From: Actinokineospora pegani
Lineage (GTDB): Bacteria; Actinomycetota; Actinomycetes; Mycobacteriales; Pseudonocardiaceae
Assembly: GCF_009745975.1 (NCBI RefSeq)
Contig: NZ_WHOL01000099.1
Span: forward strand, 1-57,074
Length of the DNA: 57,074 nt
Reading direction: 5' to 3'
This document shows, one piece after another, positions 24,905 through 34,033 of the stretch (position 1 is the first letter of the stretch; every line of letters begins with the position of its first letter). A program made the translations under genes and the position numbers. The notes under the pieces are model-generated. The model ran no database searches. It saw nothing but the letters and a program-made list of their open reading frames with translations, and was not told the DNA's origin.

Positions 24905-26956
24905 GTGAGCGCGGAGACGCTGTACGGGGCGGATGACCTCACCCACCTCGAGGGGCTCGAGGCGGTCCGCAAGCGCCCCGGCATGTACATCGGGTCCACC
25001 GACAGCCGGGGCATCAACCACCTGTTCGCCGAGATCATCGACAACGCGACCGACGAGGGTGTCGCCGGTCACGCGACGAAGGTGGTCGTCACCCTGCACG
25101 CCGACGGCAGCGTCGAGGTCGACGACGACGGCCGCGGCATCCCCACCGGCCAGCACGCCAAGTCCGGCCTCTCCGGGGTGGAGCTGGTGCTGACCCGGCT
25201 GCACGCGGGCGGCAAGTTCGGCGGCTCCGGCTACAAGACCTCCGGCGGGCTGCACGGCGTCGGCGCCTCCGCGGTCAACGCGCTGTCGCACCGGTTCGAC
25301 GTGACGGTCCGGCGCGAGGGCAAGGTCCACCAGATGTCCTTCGCGCACGGCGTGCCCGGCGTGTTCGACGGCCCCGGCCCCACCGCGGCGTTCACCCCGC
25401 GCTCGGGCCTCGGGGTCGTCGGCAGGATGAAGCGCGGCCAGTCCACCGGCACCTCCATCCGCTACTGGCACGACGCCCGCTACTTCGAGAACGGCGCGGT
25501 CCTCGACGTCGAGGCGGTGCGGCAGAAGGTCCGCAACACCGCCTTCCTCGTCCCCGGCGTCGCCTACGTGCTGCGCACCGCCGTCGACGGCGCGATCTCC
25601 GAGGAGACCTTCCACTTCCCCGACGGGCTCACGTCCATGGTGGAGTTCCTGACCCCCGGCGGCGACCGCGCGGTGTCCGGCACGCTGATGGCGGTGGGGG
25701 AGGGCACCTACACCGAGAACGCTGCCGACGAGAACGGCGTCATGCGGTCCAAAGTGGAGCGCACGGCCGAGGTCGAGGTGGCCTTCCGCTGGGGCACCGG
25801 CTACGAGCGCACCGTCGAGTGCTTCACCAACACCATCCGCAACGTCCACGGCGGCACCCACCGCAAGGGTTTCGAGCGCGCCGCGGTGAAGACGTTGCAG
25901 GACGCCATCTCCAAGACCCGCGGGCTGCTCAAGCCCAAGGAGGACCCGCCCTCCCTCGACGACGTCCTCGAGGGCATGACCGCGGTCGTGCACGTGCGCG
26001 TCCCGGAGCCGCAGTTCACCTCCCAGACCAAGGACGAGCTGTCCACCGCGGGCATCACCAAGGTGATCGGCGCGGTCGTCGAGCGCACCATCCGCGCCTG
26101 GGTCGAGGACCGCAGGACCAAGTCCGAGGCCAAGGTCGTCCTGCAGAAGATCGTCGACGCCTCCCGCGTCCGCCTGACCCAGAAGCAGCAGAAGGACGCC
26201 GCCCGCCGCAAGACCGCCCTCGAGGGCGCGGCCATGCCCCCCAAGCTCGTCGACTGCCGCACCACCGGCGTGGCCCGCAGCGAGCTGTTCCTGGTGGAGG
26301 GCGACAGCGCGCTGGGCTCGGCGCGGATGGCGCGGGTGTCGGAGTACCAGGCGCTGCTGCCGCTGCGCGGCAAGATCCTCAACGTGCAGAAGGCGTCGCT
26401 GGCCGACACGCTGCGCAACGCCGAGATCGCCGCGATCGTGCAGGTGCTCGGCGCGGGCACGGGCCGCACCTTCGACCTGCCCGCGATGCGGTACGGGCGG
26501 GTGATCCTGATGGCCGACGCCGACGTCGACGGGTCGCACATCCGGACGCTGCTGATCACCCTGTTCGCCAAGTACATGCGGCCGGTCATCTCCGACGGCA
26601 GGCTGTTCGCCGCGATGCCGCCGCTGCACAAGATCACGACCAAGGGGCGGGGCGGGGAGACCCGGTTCACCTTCACCCAGCGGGAGATGGAGACCACCGT
26701 CGCCGCGCTGCAGAAGGCGGGCAAGCAGGTCGTCACGCCGGTGCCCCGGTTCAAGGGGCTCGGCGAGATGGACGCCGACGAGCTGTGGGAGACCACGATG
26801 AACCCGGCCACCCGCTCGGTCCGGCGGATCACGCTGGACGACGCCGAGGCCGCGGAGAACGCGCTGGAGCTGTTGATGGGCGAGAAGGTCGAGCCGAGGC
26901 GCAACTGGCTGGTGGAGTCCTCCGGCCGGGTCGACCAGGCCGCCATCGATGTGTGA
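24905..26956 (+). CDS. parE: DNA topoisomerase IV subunit B (GyrB/ParE family)
   Basis: The GTG at 24905 (MSAETLYGADDL) has GAGGGG upstream and gives 683 residues, the usual ParE size. The GHKL ATPase shows EIIDNATDEG, DDDGRGIPTG and the glycine-rich GGLHGVGASAVNALS. The TOPRIM domain shows LVEGDSALGSARMAR and MADADVDGSHIRTLL, and the C-terminus has PRFKGLGEMDADELWETT. The EGDSALGSA form differs from the EGDSAGGSA of gyrase and is typical of the actinobacterial second type II topoisomerase. It pairs with ParC, encoded 52 bases downstream. Confidence 0.92.
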   Translation: MSAETLYGADDLTHLEGLEAVRKRPGMYIGSTDSRGINHLFAEIIDNATDEGVAGHATKVVVTLHADGSVEVDDDGRGIPTGQHAKSGLSGVELVLTRLHAGGKFGGSGYKTSGGLHGVGASAVNALSHRFDVTVRREGKVHQMSFAHGVPGVFDGPGPTAAFTPRSGLGVVGRMKRGQSTGTSIRYWHDARYFENGAVLDVEAVRQKVRNTAFLVPGVAYVLRTAVDGAISEETFHFPDGLTSMVEFLTPGGDRAVSGTLMAVGEGTYTENAADENGVMRSKVERTAEVEVAFRWGTGYERTVECFTNTIRNVHGGTHRKGFERAAVKTLQDAISKTRGLLKPKEDPPSLDDVLEGMTAVVHVRVPEPQFTSQTKDELSTAGITKVIGAVVERTIRAWVEDRRTKSEAKVVLQKIVDASRVRLTQKQQKDAARRKTALEGAAMPPKLVDCRTTGVARSELFLVEGDSALGSARMARVSEYQALLPLRGKILNVQKASLADTLRNAEIAAIVQVLGAGTGRTFDLPAMRYGRVILMADADVDGSHIRTLLITLFAKYMRPVISDGRLFAAMPPLHKITTKGRGGETRFTFTQREMETTVAALQKAGKQVVTPVPRFKGLGEMDADELWETTMNPATRSVRRITLDDAEAAENALELLMGEKVEPRRNWLVESSGRVDQAAIDV

Positions 26957-27008
26957 GCAGCCAGAGCGCCCGGAGCCGATAGAGCACGCGAGAGAGAGCC
27001 GCTGACTT

Positions 27009-30000
27009 ATGGCACGCCGCAAGGCCCCGACGACCAAGGTCGACGCCGCCGCCTTCGACCAGGCTGGCGCGCAGGTCTTCGACAACCCGGTGGAGACCGA
27101 GATCGAGGACTCGTACCTGGAGTACGCGTACTCGGTGATCCACTCCCGCGCGCTGCCCGACGCCCGCGACGGGCTCAAGCCGGTGCACCGCCGCATCCTG
27201 TTCTCGATGAACGAGCAGGGCTACCGGCCCACCCACGCGTACGTGAAGTCCTCCCGCGTGGTCGGCGACTGCTTCGTGCGCGGCGCGCTGGTGTCCACCC
27301 CGGCGGGGCTGCGCCCGATCGAGGCGCTCGAGGTCGGCGACCTGGTGCTCGACGGCGGCGGCGCGCCCGTGCCGGTCGTCGAGGTGTACCAGAACCCGGC
27401 CTCGGCCCTGGTCCGCGTGACCTGGGACGACGGGCACACGCTGCTGGTCACCCCCGGCCAGCGGTTCATGACCGCGGGCGGCTGGGTGCAGGCGCGCGCC
27501 CTGGTCGGCGCGACCACCACCGCGGCGGCCGCCCGCCCCGCGGTGCGCGCCGAGGACACCGGGTTCGAGTTCGTGCTCGGCCTGCTGACCGCCCTGGGCG
27601 CGGTCGACGCCGACGGGCGCGTGGTGCTGGCCAGCCCGGAGACCGAGGCGGTCGACCGGGCGCACGGCTGGGCGATCGGCGCGGGCGTCGCGGTCTGCCG
27701 CGACAAGCTCGAGGCAGGCGCCGACGACGGCCGCGACCTGCACTCGCTGGCGTTCACCCCGCTCGACCCGGTGGCCCGCCCGATGACCGAGGCGCTCGCG
27801 GGCCGGGTGCCCGAGGACGTGCTCTCCGACCGCGCCACCTGGCCCGCCTTCCTGGCCGGCCTGGCCGTGGGCGGCCTCGACGCCGCGGGCATCGGCTGCG
27901 GCGCGACCGACCCCGAGCTGCACCGCCAGCTCCGCGCGATGACCGCGCCCACCTCCGGGCGCCGGGTCGTCGCGGTCACCCCGGTCACCCCGGACACCAC
28001 CTTCGACATCCAGGTCGGCTCGCCCGAGCACGCCTTCGTCGTCGAGGGCTGCGTCGTGCACAACTGCATGGGCAAGTACCACCCGCACGGCGACTCGGCG
28101 ATCTACGACGCCATGGTCCGCCTCGCCCAGGACTTCTCGCTCAACGCCCCGCTCATCGACGGCCACGGCAACTTCGGCTCGCCCGACGACGGCCCGGCGG
28201 CCAGCCGGTACTGCGTCGTCGGCGACACCCGCGTCCGGCTGGCCGACGGCGCCAGCCCGCGCATCGCCGACCTGGTCGCCCTCGCCCCGGACTCCGAGGC
28301 GGTCGTCGACCTCGAGGTGCTGGACAAGGACGGCAAGGCGGTCCGGGTGGACCGGGTCTTCAACTCCGGGGTGCACCCGACCCTGCGCGTGGCGACCGAG
28401 TCCGGCCTCGCCCTGCGCGGCAGCCACAACCACCTGGTGCTCTGCCTGGACAACCCGATGGGCGTGCCGCTGCTGCAGTGGCGCAGGCTCGACGAGGTCC
28501 GGCCGGGCACCGTGGTCTGCGTGGCGCGCAACGCCTGGCAGCAGGTCGTGCCCACCGCCCGCGAGCACGTGCTGGCCGCGAGCCGCGGCGCGGGCGACCA
28601 CGTCCCCGACTTCGTCTGGGCGGGCGGCTGGGGTCTCAAGCGCGCGTTCCTCATGGCCCGCTTCGACCGGGCGGGCGCGCTGCGCGGCACCGGCGCGGAC
28701 GTGGCGGTGGAGTTCGCGGGCGGCACCGAGCAGGTGGCCCGCGAGGTGCAGGAGCTGCTGGTCGAGTTCGGCGTCGGCGCGCGGCGCGCGGGCACGACGC
28801 TGGTCGTGTCCGGGTCGCGGGACCTGCGCGCGTTCACCGAGCGGGTCGGGTTCGCGGGCGCCAAGCAGACCGCGCTGGTCAACGCGGTGGCAGGCGTGCC
28901 CGCCGTGGGTGAGCGGGTGCCGTTCGTCGCCGAGTACGCGGGCGTGGACCCCGGGCTGGTCGACCGGTGGGAGACCGAGCGGTCCCGGGTCGTGGCGCGC
29001 GTCGCCGACCAGGAGGTGCTGCGCACGGTCCTGCCGGTGCTGGACTCGGGCTACCGGTTCGAGACCGTCGCCACGGTCGAGGCCGGTCCCGCCGAGGAGG
29101 TCTACTCGGTCCGCGTGCGGACCGAGGACCACTCGTTCCTGGCGGGCGGGTTCGTCAACCACAACACCGAGGCCCGCATGTCCAGCGAGGCCATGCTGCT
29201 CGTCGGCGAGCTGGGCGAGGACACCGTCGACTTCCGGCCCAACTACGACGGCTCGCTGCAGGAGCCGACCGTGCTGCCCGCGGCGTTCCCGAACCTGCTG
29301 GTCAACGGCACGTCCGGGATCGCGGTCGGGATGGCCACCAACATGATCCCGCACAACCTGGGCGAGGTCGTGGCGGCGGCGCGGTGGCTGATCACGCACC
29401 CGGCGGCCACGCTGGACAAGCTCATGGAGTTCATCCCCGGGCCCGACCTGCCCACCGGCGGGATGCTGCTGGGCCTCGACCAGGTGCGCAAGGCCTACGA
29501 GACCGGCCGCGGCGTGGTGCGGATGCGGGCCAAGGTGCAGATCGGGCCGCTGGAGGGCTCGCGCGGGCGGCAGGCGATCACGGTGACCGAGCTGCCCTAC
29601 CAGGTCGGCTCGGAGAAGATCATCGAGAAGATCACCGACGAGGTCACCAAGTCCAAGCGGCTCACCGGCATCGCCGACGTCAAGGACCTCACCGACCGGG
29701 AGAACGGCACCCGGCTGGTCATCGAGTGCAAGGTCGGGGTCAACCCGCAGGCGCTGCTGGCCGACCTGTACCGGCTCACGCCGATGGAGCAGTCCTTCGG
29801 CATCAACAACCTGGTGCTCGTCGAGGGGCAGCCGCGCACGCTGGGCCTCAAGCAGTTGCTGGAGGTCTTCCTCCAGCACCGCTACGACGTGGTCACCCGG
29901 CGCACGCAGCACCGCAAGCGCAAGCGCGAGGACCGGCTGCACCTGGTCGAGGGCCTGCTGCTGGCGCTGCTCGACATCGACAAGGTCATCGCCCTGATCC

Positions 30001-31244
30001 GGGGCAGTGACGACGCGGCGGCGGCCAGGTCCGGGCTGATCAGCCGGTTCACGCTCTCGGAGATCCAGGCCAACTACATCCTCGACACCCCGCTGCGCCG
30101 GCTCACCAAGTTCGACAAGCTCGAGCTGGAGAACGAGCAGTCGCAGCTCGCCGCCGAGATCGCCGAGCTGTCCAAGATCCTCGACGACGACGGGGTGCTG
30201 CGCAAGGTCGTCTCGACCGAGCTGGCCAAGGTAGCCAAGGACCTCACCGCCGAGCGCCGCACCGCGCTGATCGACGGCGACCTCAAGGAGGTCCTCGCCG
30301 CGTCCAGGCCCGCGGGCCCGCTGGAGGTCGCCGACGACCCGTGCCAGGTCATCCTGTCGGCCACCGGCCTGGTCGCGCGCACCGCGGCCGAGTCGGAGGA
30401 GACCTCGGAGGCCCGCCGCCGCAACGGCCGCGCCCGGCACGACGCGGTCGCCGCGGTGGTGCACTCGACCGCGCGCGGCCAGGTGCTGCTGGTGACCAGC
30501 AGGGGCCGGGCGTTCAAGACCGACGTGCTGCCGCTGCCGGTGCTGCCCGAGCAGGCGGGCACGGTGTCGCTCAGCGGCGGCATGGCCGCCAGCGAGGTGG
30601 TCCCGCTGGACAAGGGCGAGCGGGTGGTGGGCATCGCCCCGCTGGGCGAGCAGGCGGCCGGGTCGCCGGGCCTGGCGCTGGGCACCCGGGCGGGCGTGGT
30701 GAAGGTGTGCGCGCCCGACTGGCCGGTGCGCTCGGACGAGTTCGAGGTCATCACGCTCAAGGACGGCGACGAGGTCATCGGCGCCACCTGGCTCACCGAC
30801 GGCGCCGAGTCGCTGGTGTTCGTCTCGTCGGAGGCGGCGCTGCTGCGCTACCAGGCCGCCATCGTCCGACCGCAGGGCGCCAAGGGCGGCGGGATGGCGG
30901 GCATCACCCTGCCCGGGGGCGCCACGGCGGCCTTCTTCGCCGCCGTGCGCACCGACGACGCCGACCACGGTGAGCCGATGGTGGTCACCTGCACCGGGCA
31001 GACGGTCAAGGTCACCCCGTTCGCCGACTACCCCGCCAAGGGGCGCGCCACCGGCGGCGTCCGCGCGCACCGCTTCCTCAAGGGTGAGGAGGGCCTGGTG
31101 CTGGCCTGGGTCGGACCGCGGCCGGTGGGCTCGTCGCGCACCGGGTCCGCCGTGGAGCTGCCCGACCCCGACCCGCGCCGCGACGGCTCGGGCACGGCGC
31201 ACCCCGGCCCGGACGTCATCGGGCACACCATCGAACGGGGCTGA
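27009..31244 (+). CDS. parC: DNA topoisomerase IV subunit A (GyrA/ParC family) with two inteins
   Basis: The precursor has 1411 residues. Removing intein 1 (88-352) and intein 2 (402-719) leaves 828, a normal GyrA/ParC length. Exteins read continuously across both joints: [15 protein letters not shown] and AASRY|TEARMS, the latter with the catalytic tyrosine (Tyr401 of the precursor) at the junction. The quinolone-resistance region [10 protein letters not shown] has the susceptible Ser and Asp. The long C-terminal part (from about 1100) is the beta-pinwheel DNA-wrapping domain, and I see no canonical GyrA box. It forms an A2B2 enzyme with ParE for strand passage and decatenation. Function depends on two protein-splicing events. 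Confidence 0.95.
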   Translation: MARRKAPTTKVDAAAFDQAGAQVFDNPVETEIEDSYLEYAYSVIHSRALPDARDGLKPVHRRILFSMNEQGYRPTHAYVKSSRVVGDCFVRGALVSTPAGLRPIEALEVGDLVLDGGGAPVPVVEVYQNPASALVRVTWDDGHTLLVTPGQRFMTAGGWVQARALVGATTTAAAARPAVRAEDTGFEFVLGLLTALGAVDADGRVVLASPETEAVDRAHGWAIGAGVAVCRDKLEAGADDGRDLHSLAFTPLDPVARPMTEALAGRVPEDVLSDRATWPAFLAGLAVGGLDAAGIGCGATDPELHRQLRAMTAPTSGRRVVAVTPVTPDTTFDIQVGSPEHAFVVEGCVVHNCMGKYHPHGDSAIYDAMVRLAQDFSLNAPLIDGHGNFGSPDDGPAASRYCVVGDTRVRLADGASPRIADLVALAPDSEAVVDLEVLDKDGKAVRVDRVFNSGVHPTLRVATESGLALRGSHNHLVLCLDNPMGVPLLQWRRLDEVRPGTVVCVARNAWQQVVPTAREHVLAASRGAGDHVPDFVWAGGWGLKRAFLMARFDRAGALRGTGADVAVEFAGGTEQVAREVQELLVEFGVGARRAGTTLVVSGSRDLRAFTERVGFAGAKQTALVNAVAGVPAVGERVPFVAEYAGVDPGLVDRWETERSRVVARVADQEVLRTVLPVLDSGYRFETVATVEAGPAEEVYSVRVRTEDHSFLAGGFVNHNTEARMSSEAMLLVGELGEDTVDFRPNYDGSLQEPTVLPAAFPNLLVNGTSGIAVGMATNMIPHNLGEVVAAARWLITHPAATLDKLMEFIPGPDLPTGGMLLGLDQVRKAYETGRGVVRMRAKVQIGPLEGSRGRQAITVTELPYQVGSEKIIEKITDEVTKSKRLTGIADVKDLTDRENGTRLVIECKVGVNPQALLADLYRLTPMEQSFGINNLVLVEGQPRTLGLKQLLEVFLQHRYDVVTRRTQHRKRKREDRLHLVEGLLLALLDIDKVIALIRGSDDAAAARSGLISRFTLSEIQANYILDTPLRRLTKFDKLELENEQSQLAAEIAELSKILDDDGVLRKVVSTELAKVAKDLTAERRTALIDGDLKEVLAASRPAGPLEVADDPCQVILSATGLVARTAAESEETSEARRRNGRARHDAVAAVVHSTARGQVLLVTSRGRAFKTDVLPLPVLPEQAGTVSLSGGMAASEVVPLDKGERVVGIAPLGEQAAGSPGLALGTRAGVVKVCAPDWPVRSDEFEVITLKDGDEVIGATWLTDGAESLVFVSSEAALLRYQAAIVRPQGAKGGGMAGITLPGGATAAFFAAVRTDDADHGEPMVVTCTGQTVKVTPFADYPAKGRATGGVRAHRFLKGEEGLVLAWVGPRPVGSSRTGSAVELPDPDPRRDGSGTAHPGPDVIGHTIERG
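27270..28064 (+). other. intein 1 of ParC (265 aa)
   Basis: It begins with Cys88 in block A ([20 protein letters not shown]) and ends with the His-Asn of block G (GCVVHN), followed by Cys+1. Block F is [16 protein letters not shown]. Block B, normally TxxH, reads T148-P-G-Q151, so the catalytic-assist His is replaced by Gln. Between the splicing halves, [15 protein letters not shown] (about 189-203) and [14 protein letters not shown] (about 281-294) look like two decayed LAGLIDADG motifs without their acidic residues in the right place, so the homing endonuclease is probably dead. The insertion site is just before the KYHPHGD loop of the DNA-gate domain. Confidence 0.9.
28212..29165 (+). other. 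intein 2 of ParC (318 aa), GyrA-type site
   Basis: It starts with Cys402 ([20 protein letters not shown]) and ends GGFVNHN, followed by Thr+1. Block B is S472-H-N-H475 and block F is [13 protein letters not shown]. It sits immediately after the catalytic tyrosine, the same place and with the same Thr+1 as the well-known mycobacterial GyrA inteins, and the N-terminal 110 residues resemble that intein closely. The middle keeps one LAGLIDADG-like stretch ([11 protein letters not shown], 546-556) and an endonuclease-like C-terminal segment ([32 protein letters not shown]). The first motif is absent, so endonuclease activity is doubtful. Confidence 0.92.
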
Positions 31245-31252
31245 CCAGCCGC

Positions 31253-31287
31253 CCGCCCGCGTCGAGGATGGTGCTCGACGCGGGCGG
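31253..31287 (+). terminator. terminator after parE-parC
   Basis: CCGCCCGCGTCGAG (31253-31266) and CTCGACGCGGGCGG (31274-31287) form a perfect 14-bp stem with a 7-nt loop, 9 bases after the parC stop. No U-run follows. Confidence 0.8.
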
Positions 31288-31513
31288 CGGTTGCGCTCAC
31301 CTCATGCTTTCGGGTGACGACGAGTGGCACTGGGCCGCAGAGCCGGGAAAGCTCGGACAACCATGAGGCCGGGAGTCCACGCGGAAGGCTCGCACCCGTT
31401 GTGGACCTCCAGTCGCGGACGGGCCGGACAACCCACGGCTCGTCGGGTCGATGATCCAGCCGCCCCGCGCCGCTCACCCGGCAGGTGCTCGACGACACCC
31501 CGGAAGGTCCCCC

Positions 31514-32167
31514 GTGAGAAGCCTGCTCCAGACGCTGTGCTGGCTCCTGCCGCCGCACCGGGTCAAGAACCTCCTGCTGACCCTGCTCGGCCACCGCGTG
31601 CACCCCACCGCCCGGGTCGGCATCTGCCTGTTCACCGGTGAGACCGAGGTGTCGATCGGCGCGCGCGTGCGGGTCGGGCACGGCAACGCCTTCCGGGGCC
31701 TGCGGGCGCTGCGCGTCGGCGAGGGCGCGGTCATCGGCGGGCTCAACTGGTGATCCGCCGCCGCCGGTCTGACCTGCGACGACCCCCGCCAGGGCGTGGC
31801 CGACCTGGGCGCGCACGCGGTGGTGTCCGACCGCCACCACCTCGACTGCTCCGGTGGCCTGGTCATGGCCGAGTCCGCCACCATCGGCGGGGTCCGCTGC
31901 ACCGTCCTGACCCGCGGCGTCGACCTGGAGACCGGCAAGCGGACCCTGCGCCCGGTCGTGCTCGACCGGCAGGCGTACGTCAGCACCAACTGCACCGTCA
32001 TGCCGGGCACCAAGCTCGCCGAGCGCGCCGTCCTCGCCGCGGGCGGCGTCACCGCCCTGGCGGGCATCTACGCCCGCCACATGCTCCACGGCGGCGTCCC
32101 CGCCAAACCGATCAGGCCCATCGACGGCGCCCACTTCGACCGCGCCGAGGCCCGCATCGGGCGGTGA
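31514..32167 (+). pseudogene. hexapeptide-repeat acyltransferase interrupted by one in-frame TGA
   Basis: From the GTG at 31514 the frame reads RVGICLFTGETEVSIGARVR and IGGLNW, then TGA at 31751-31753. It continues in the same frame as SAAAGLTCDDPRQGVADLGA, then LVMAESATIGGVRCTVLTRG and NCTVMPGTKLAERAVLAAGG to 32165. The left-handed beta-helix repeats lie on both sides, so this is one gene of 217 codons with a single nonsense codon rather than two genes. It resembles sugar/serine O-acetyltransferases. It is either a recent pseudogene, a readthrough case or a sequencing error. Confidence 0.7.
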
Positions 32168-32296
32168 CGCCCGCCCGCCGGGTGACCCGTTGGTGTGGTC
32201 GTGGCCCGCCCAAGCGGCGGCACGGCCCGCGGTGTGTCCACAATCGAGGCTCCCGCCCGGTCTGCCCGCGAGCGCCGGTCCGAAGGATGTGATGCC

Positions 32297-33004
32297 GTGC
32301 CGACGGCACTGCTGGACTACGTCCCCGCCACCCTGCGCTCCCTCGCCGAGCGGGCCGCCCGCGCCGTCGGGGCCGAGGTCAACTGGCACCCCTTCGGCAA
32401 GCGGCTGGCCGGGCTGTGCGACCGGCTCGACATCCGCGCCGCGCTCGACGTCGGCGCGGGCGGCGGGCAGTACGCCGGGTTCCTGCGCCACTGCGGCTTC
32501 CGCGGCCACATCGTGTCCTGCGAACCGGTCGGCCGCACCTTCGACGAGCTGGTCAGGGCCGCCGCGGCTGACCCCGACTGGCACCCGGAGCGGCTCGCCG
32601 TCGGCGCGGCCCCCGGTGACGTCGAGGCGCCGGTGACGGCAGGCCACCCGCGGGCCGCACCGGGGTTCGGGCACGTGCGCGCCGAGCGCACCCCGGTGTC
32701 CACTGTGGATGAGCTGTTCGACAGCTACGGCTACCCGCCGGAGCGCGCCCTGCTCAAGGTCGGCGGCCACGGCCAGGAGTGGGCGGTCCTCGACGGCGCC
32801 GCGCGCTCGCTGCCCCGGCTGGCCGCCGCGCAGGTGGAGCTGCCGCTCATCCCGCTCCACGCGGGACAGCGGCTCATCGGCGACATCACCGCTCGCCTGG
32901 AGCGCGCGGGCCTGGCGCTGTGGTGGCTGGAGCCCGGCTCCACCGACCCGGCCGCCGGCCGCATAGCGCGGTGCGACGGCGTGTTCGTCCGGCAGGACCC
33001 ATGA
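32297..33004 (+). CDS. FkbM family methyltransferase-like protein
   Basis: The GTG at 32297 has GAAGG about 10 bases upstream and gives 235 residues. The Rossmann SAM site is visible as AALDVGAGGGQYAGFLRHCG, followed by IVSCEPVGRTFDEL. The late motif, usually KIDxQGxE..VLxG in FkbM enzymes, reads LLKVGGHGQEWAVLDG, so the conserved Asp is Gly here. QVELPLIPLHAGQ completes the fold. These enzymes O-methylate sugars or glycans. It follows the broken acyltransferase on the same strand, suggesting a small glycan-modification group. Confidence 0.82.
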   Translation: MPTALLDYVPATLRSLAERAARAVGAEVNWHPFGKRLAGLCDRLDIRAALDVGAGGGQYAGFLRHCGFRGHIVSCEPVGRTFDELVRAAAADPDWHPERLAVGAAPGDVEAPVTAGHPRAAPGFGHVRAERTPVSTVDELFDSYGYPPERALLKVGGHGQEWAVLDGAARSLPRLAAAQVELPLIPLHAGQRLIGDITARLERAGLALWWLEPGSTDPAAGRIARCDGVFVRQDP

Positions 33005-33231
33005 CCACCGAGGCGGTCGGCCGCCGCCCCTGACCCCCGCCGGGCACGAGCACCGCCGGAACCGGGCTGCCGGCCGAGGTGATCAAGGCGGTGGCGGGAG
33101 TCGCCCGGCCGGGGCCGGCTCGTCCGCGTGGTGCAGGCACCCCATCGAACTGGGCGGGTGCCCACCGACTCCGCCGCCGTGGCCAACTGCCTGCGTGAAT
33201 CACGGGTACCGGCTCGCGAGTCCGGTGGTGC

Positions 33232-33789
33232 TCAGACCAGGCTGCGGGGCCGTGAGCGCGGCGTGCGCCTGCGGGCGATCACCGCCGGGTTCCCCACGGC
33301 CACCGCGCCCGCCGGGACGTCGTGCAGCACGACCGCGCCCGCCCCGATCCGCGCCCCGCAGCCCACGCGCACCGACCCCAGCACGGCGGCGCCCGCGCCG
33401 ACGAACACGTTGTCGCCCAGGACCGGGTGTTCCGGACCGCGGTTGTCGCCGAGCCGCTCGCCCAGGGTCACCCGCTGGCACAGGAACGCGTTCGTCCCGA
33501 CCACGGCGCGCGCGCCGACCACCAGGCCGTTGGGGTGCTCCAGCCGCAGCCCGGGCCCGATCCGCGCGCCCGGCTCGAAGTCCGCGCCGGTGAGCAGGTG
33601 GTTGAGCGCGCGCAGCAGCGGCGCGCCCACCCGCTCGTCCGCCGCGCCCTGCAACCGCATCAGCAGCGTCGCCAGCACGCCGGGGCGGGTGGCGACCAGC
33701 CACGCCGCGCCCACCGGGCCGGTCCGCTGACCGCCGGTCACCGAGCGCAGGTCGGCCAGGAACAACACTGTCCACTGAGGAACCCGCAT
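33232..33789 (-). CDS. serine O-acetyltransferase-like hexapeptide protein
   Basis: The ATG at 33789 (MRVPQWTVLFLADL) gives 185 residues. The C-terminal left-handed beta helix has the serine acetyltransferase signature with its His: GLRLEHPNGLVVGARAVVG, then CQRVTLGERLGDNRGPEHPV, GDNVFVGAGAAVLGSVRVG and VAVGNPAVIARR. It transfers acetyl from acetyl-CoA to serine or to a sugar. The N-terminal part is shorter than that of CysE and there is no cysK neighbour, so a glycan role fits the locus better than cysteine synthesis. Confidence 0.8.
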   Translation of the reverse strand: MRVPQWTVLFLADLRSVTGGQRTGPVGAAWLVATRPGVLATLLMRLQGAADERVGAPLLRALNHLLTGADFEPGARIGPGLRLEHPNGLVVGARAVVGTNAFLCQRVTLGERLGDNRGPEHPVLGDNVFVGAGAAVLGSVRVGCGARIGAGAVVLHDVPAGAVAVGNPAVIARRRTPRSRPRSLV

Positions 33790-34033
33790 GGTTTCGCACC
33801 CCTGTTGGTCGTTGAGCGAGTTGCCTGGAGGGTAGGGCCCGTGACCGCGGATTCCGCCCTGGACTCGGTCGCACAACACCAAAGAGTGGGTTTGGGGACG
33901 GGGCCGGCCACACCACGGCCCGCGGGCGGGCCGCCGACCGGGACGGCCGGCGCCGCGTGCCGGAGATCGCCGCGGGGTGTGGCGGCGTCACCGGACCAGC
34001 GCGCGGGACAGGCGCCCCGCGCGCTGCCGCCGG

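Noticed and set aside
26829-31226. Very long open frame antisense to parC (and similar long antisense frames over the xyl, FtsK-like and Mce genes)
   Set aside because: These frames arise from the high-GC codon pattern of the true genes on the other strand. Their proteins are Arg/Gly/Pro-rich without domains.
27009-31244. Calling this the housekeeping gyrA
   Set aside because: The partner ParE has the EGDSALGSA form, there is no canonical GyrA box, and the parE-parC order with no dnaA/recF/dnaN neighbours points to the second topoisomerase.
31751-31753. Selenocysteine recoding at the in-frame TGA
   Set aside because: Acyltransferases of this fold have no selenocysteine site and no SECIS-like hairpin is evident just after the codon.
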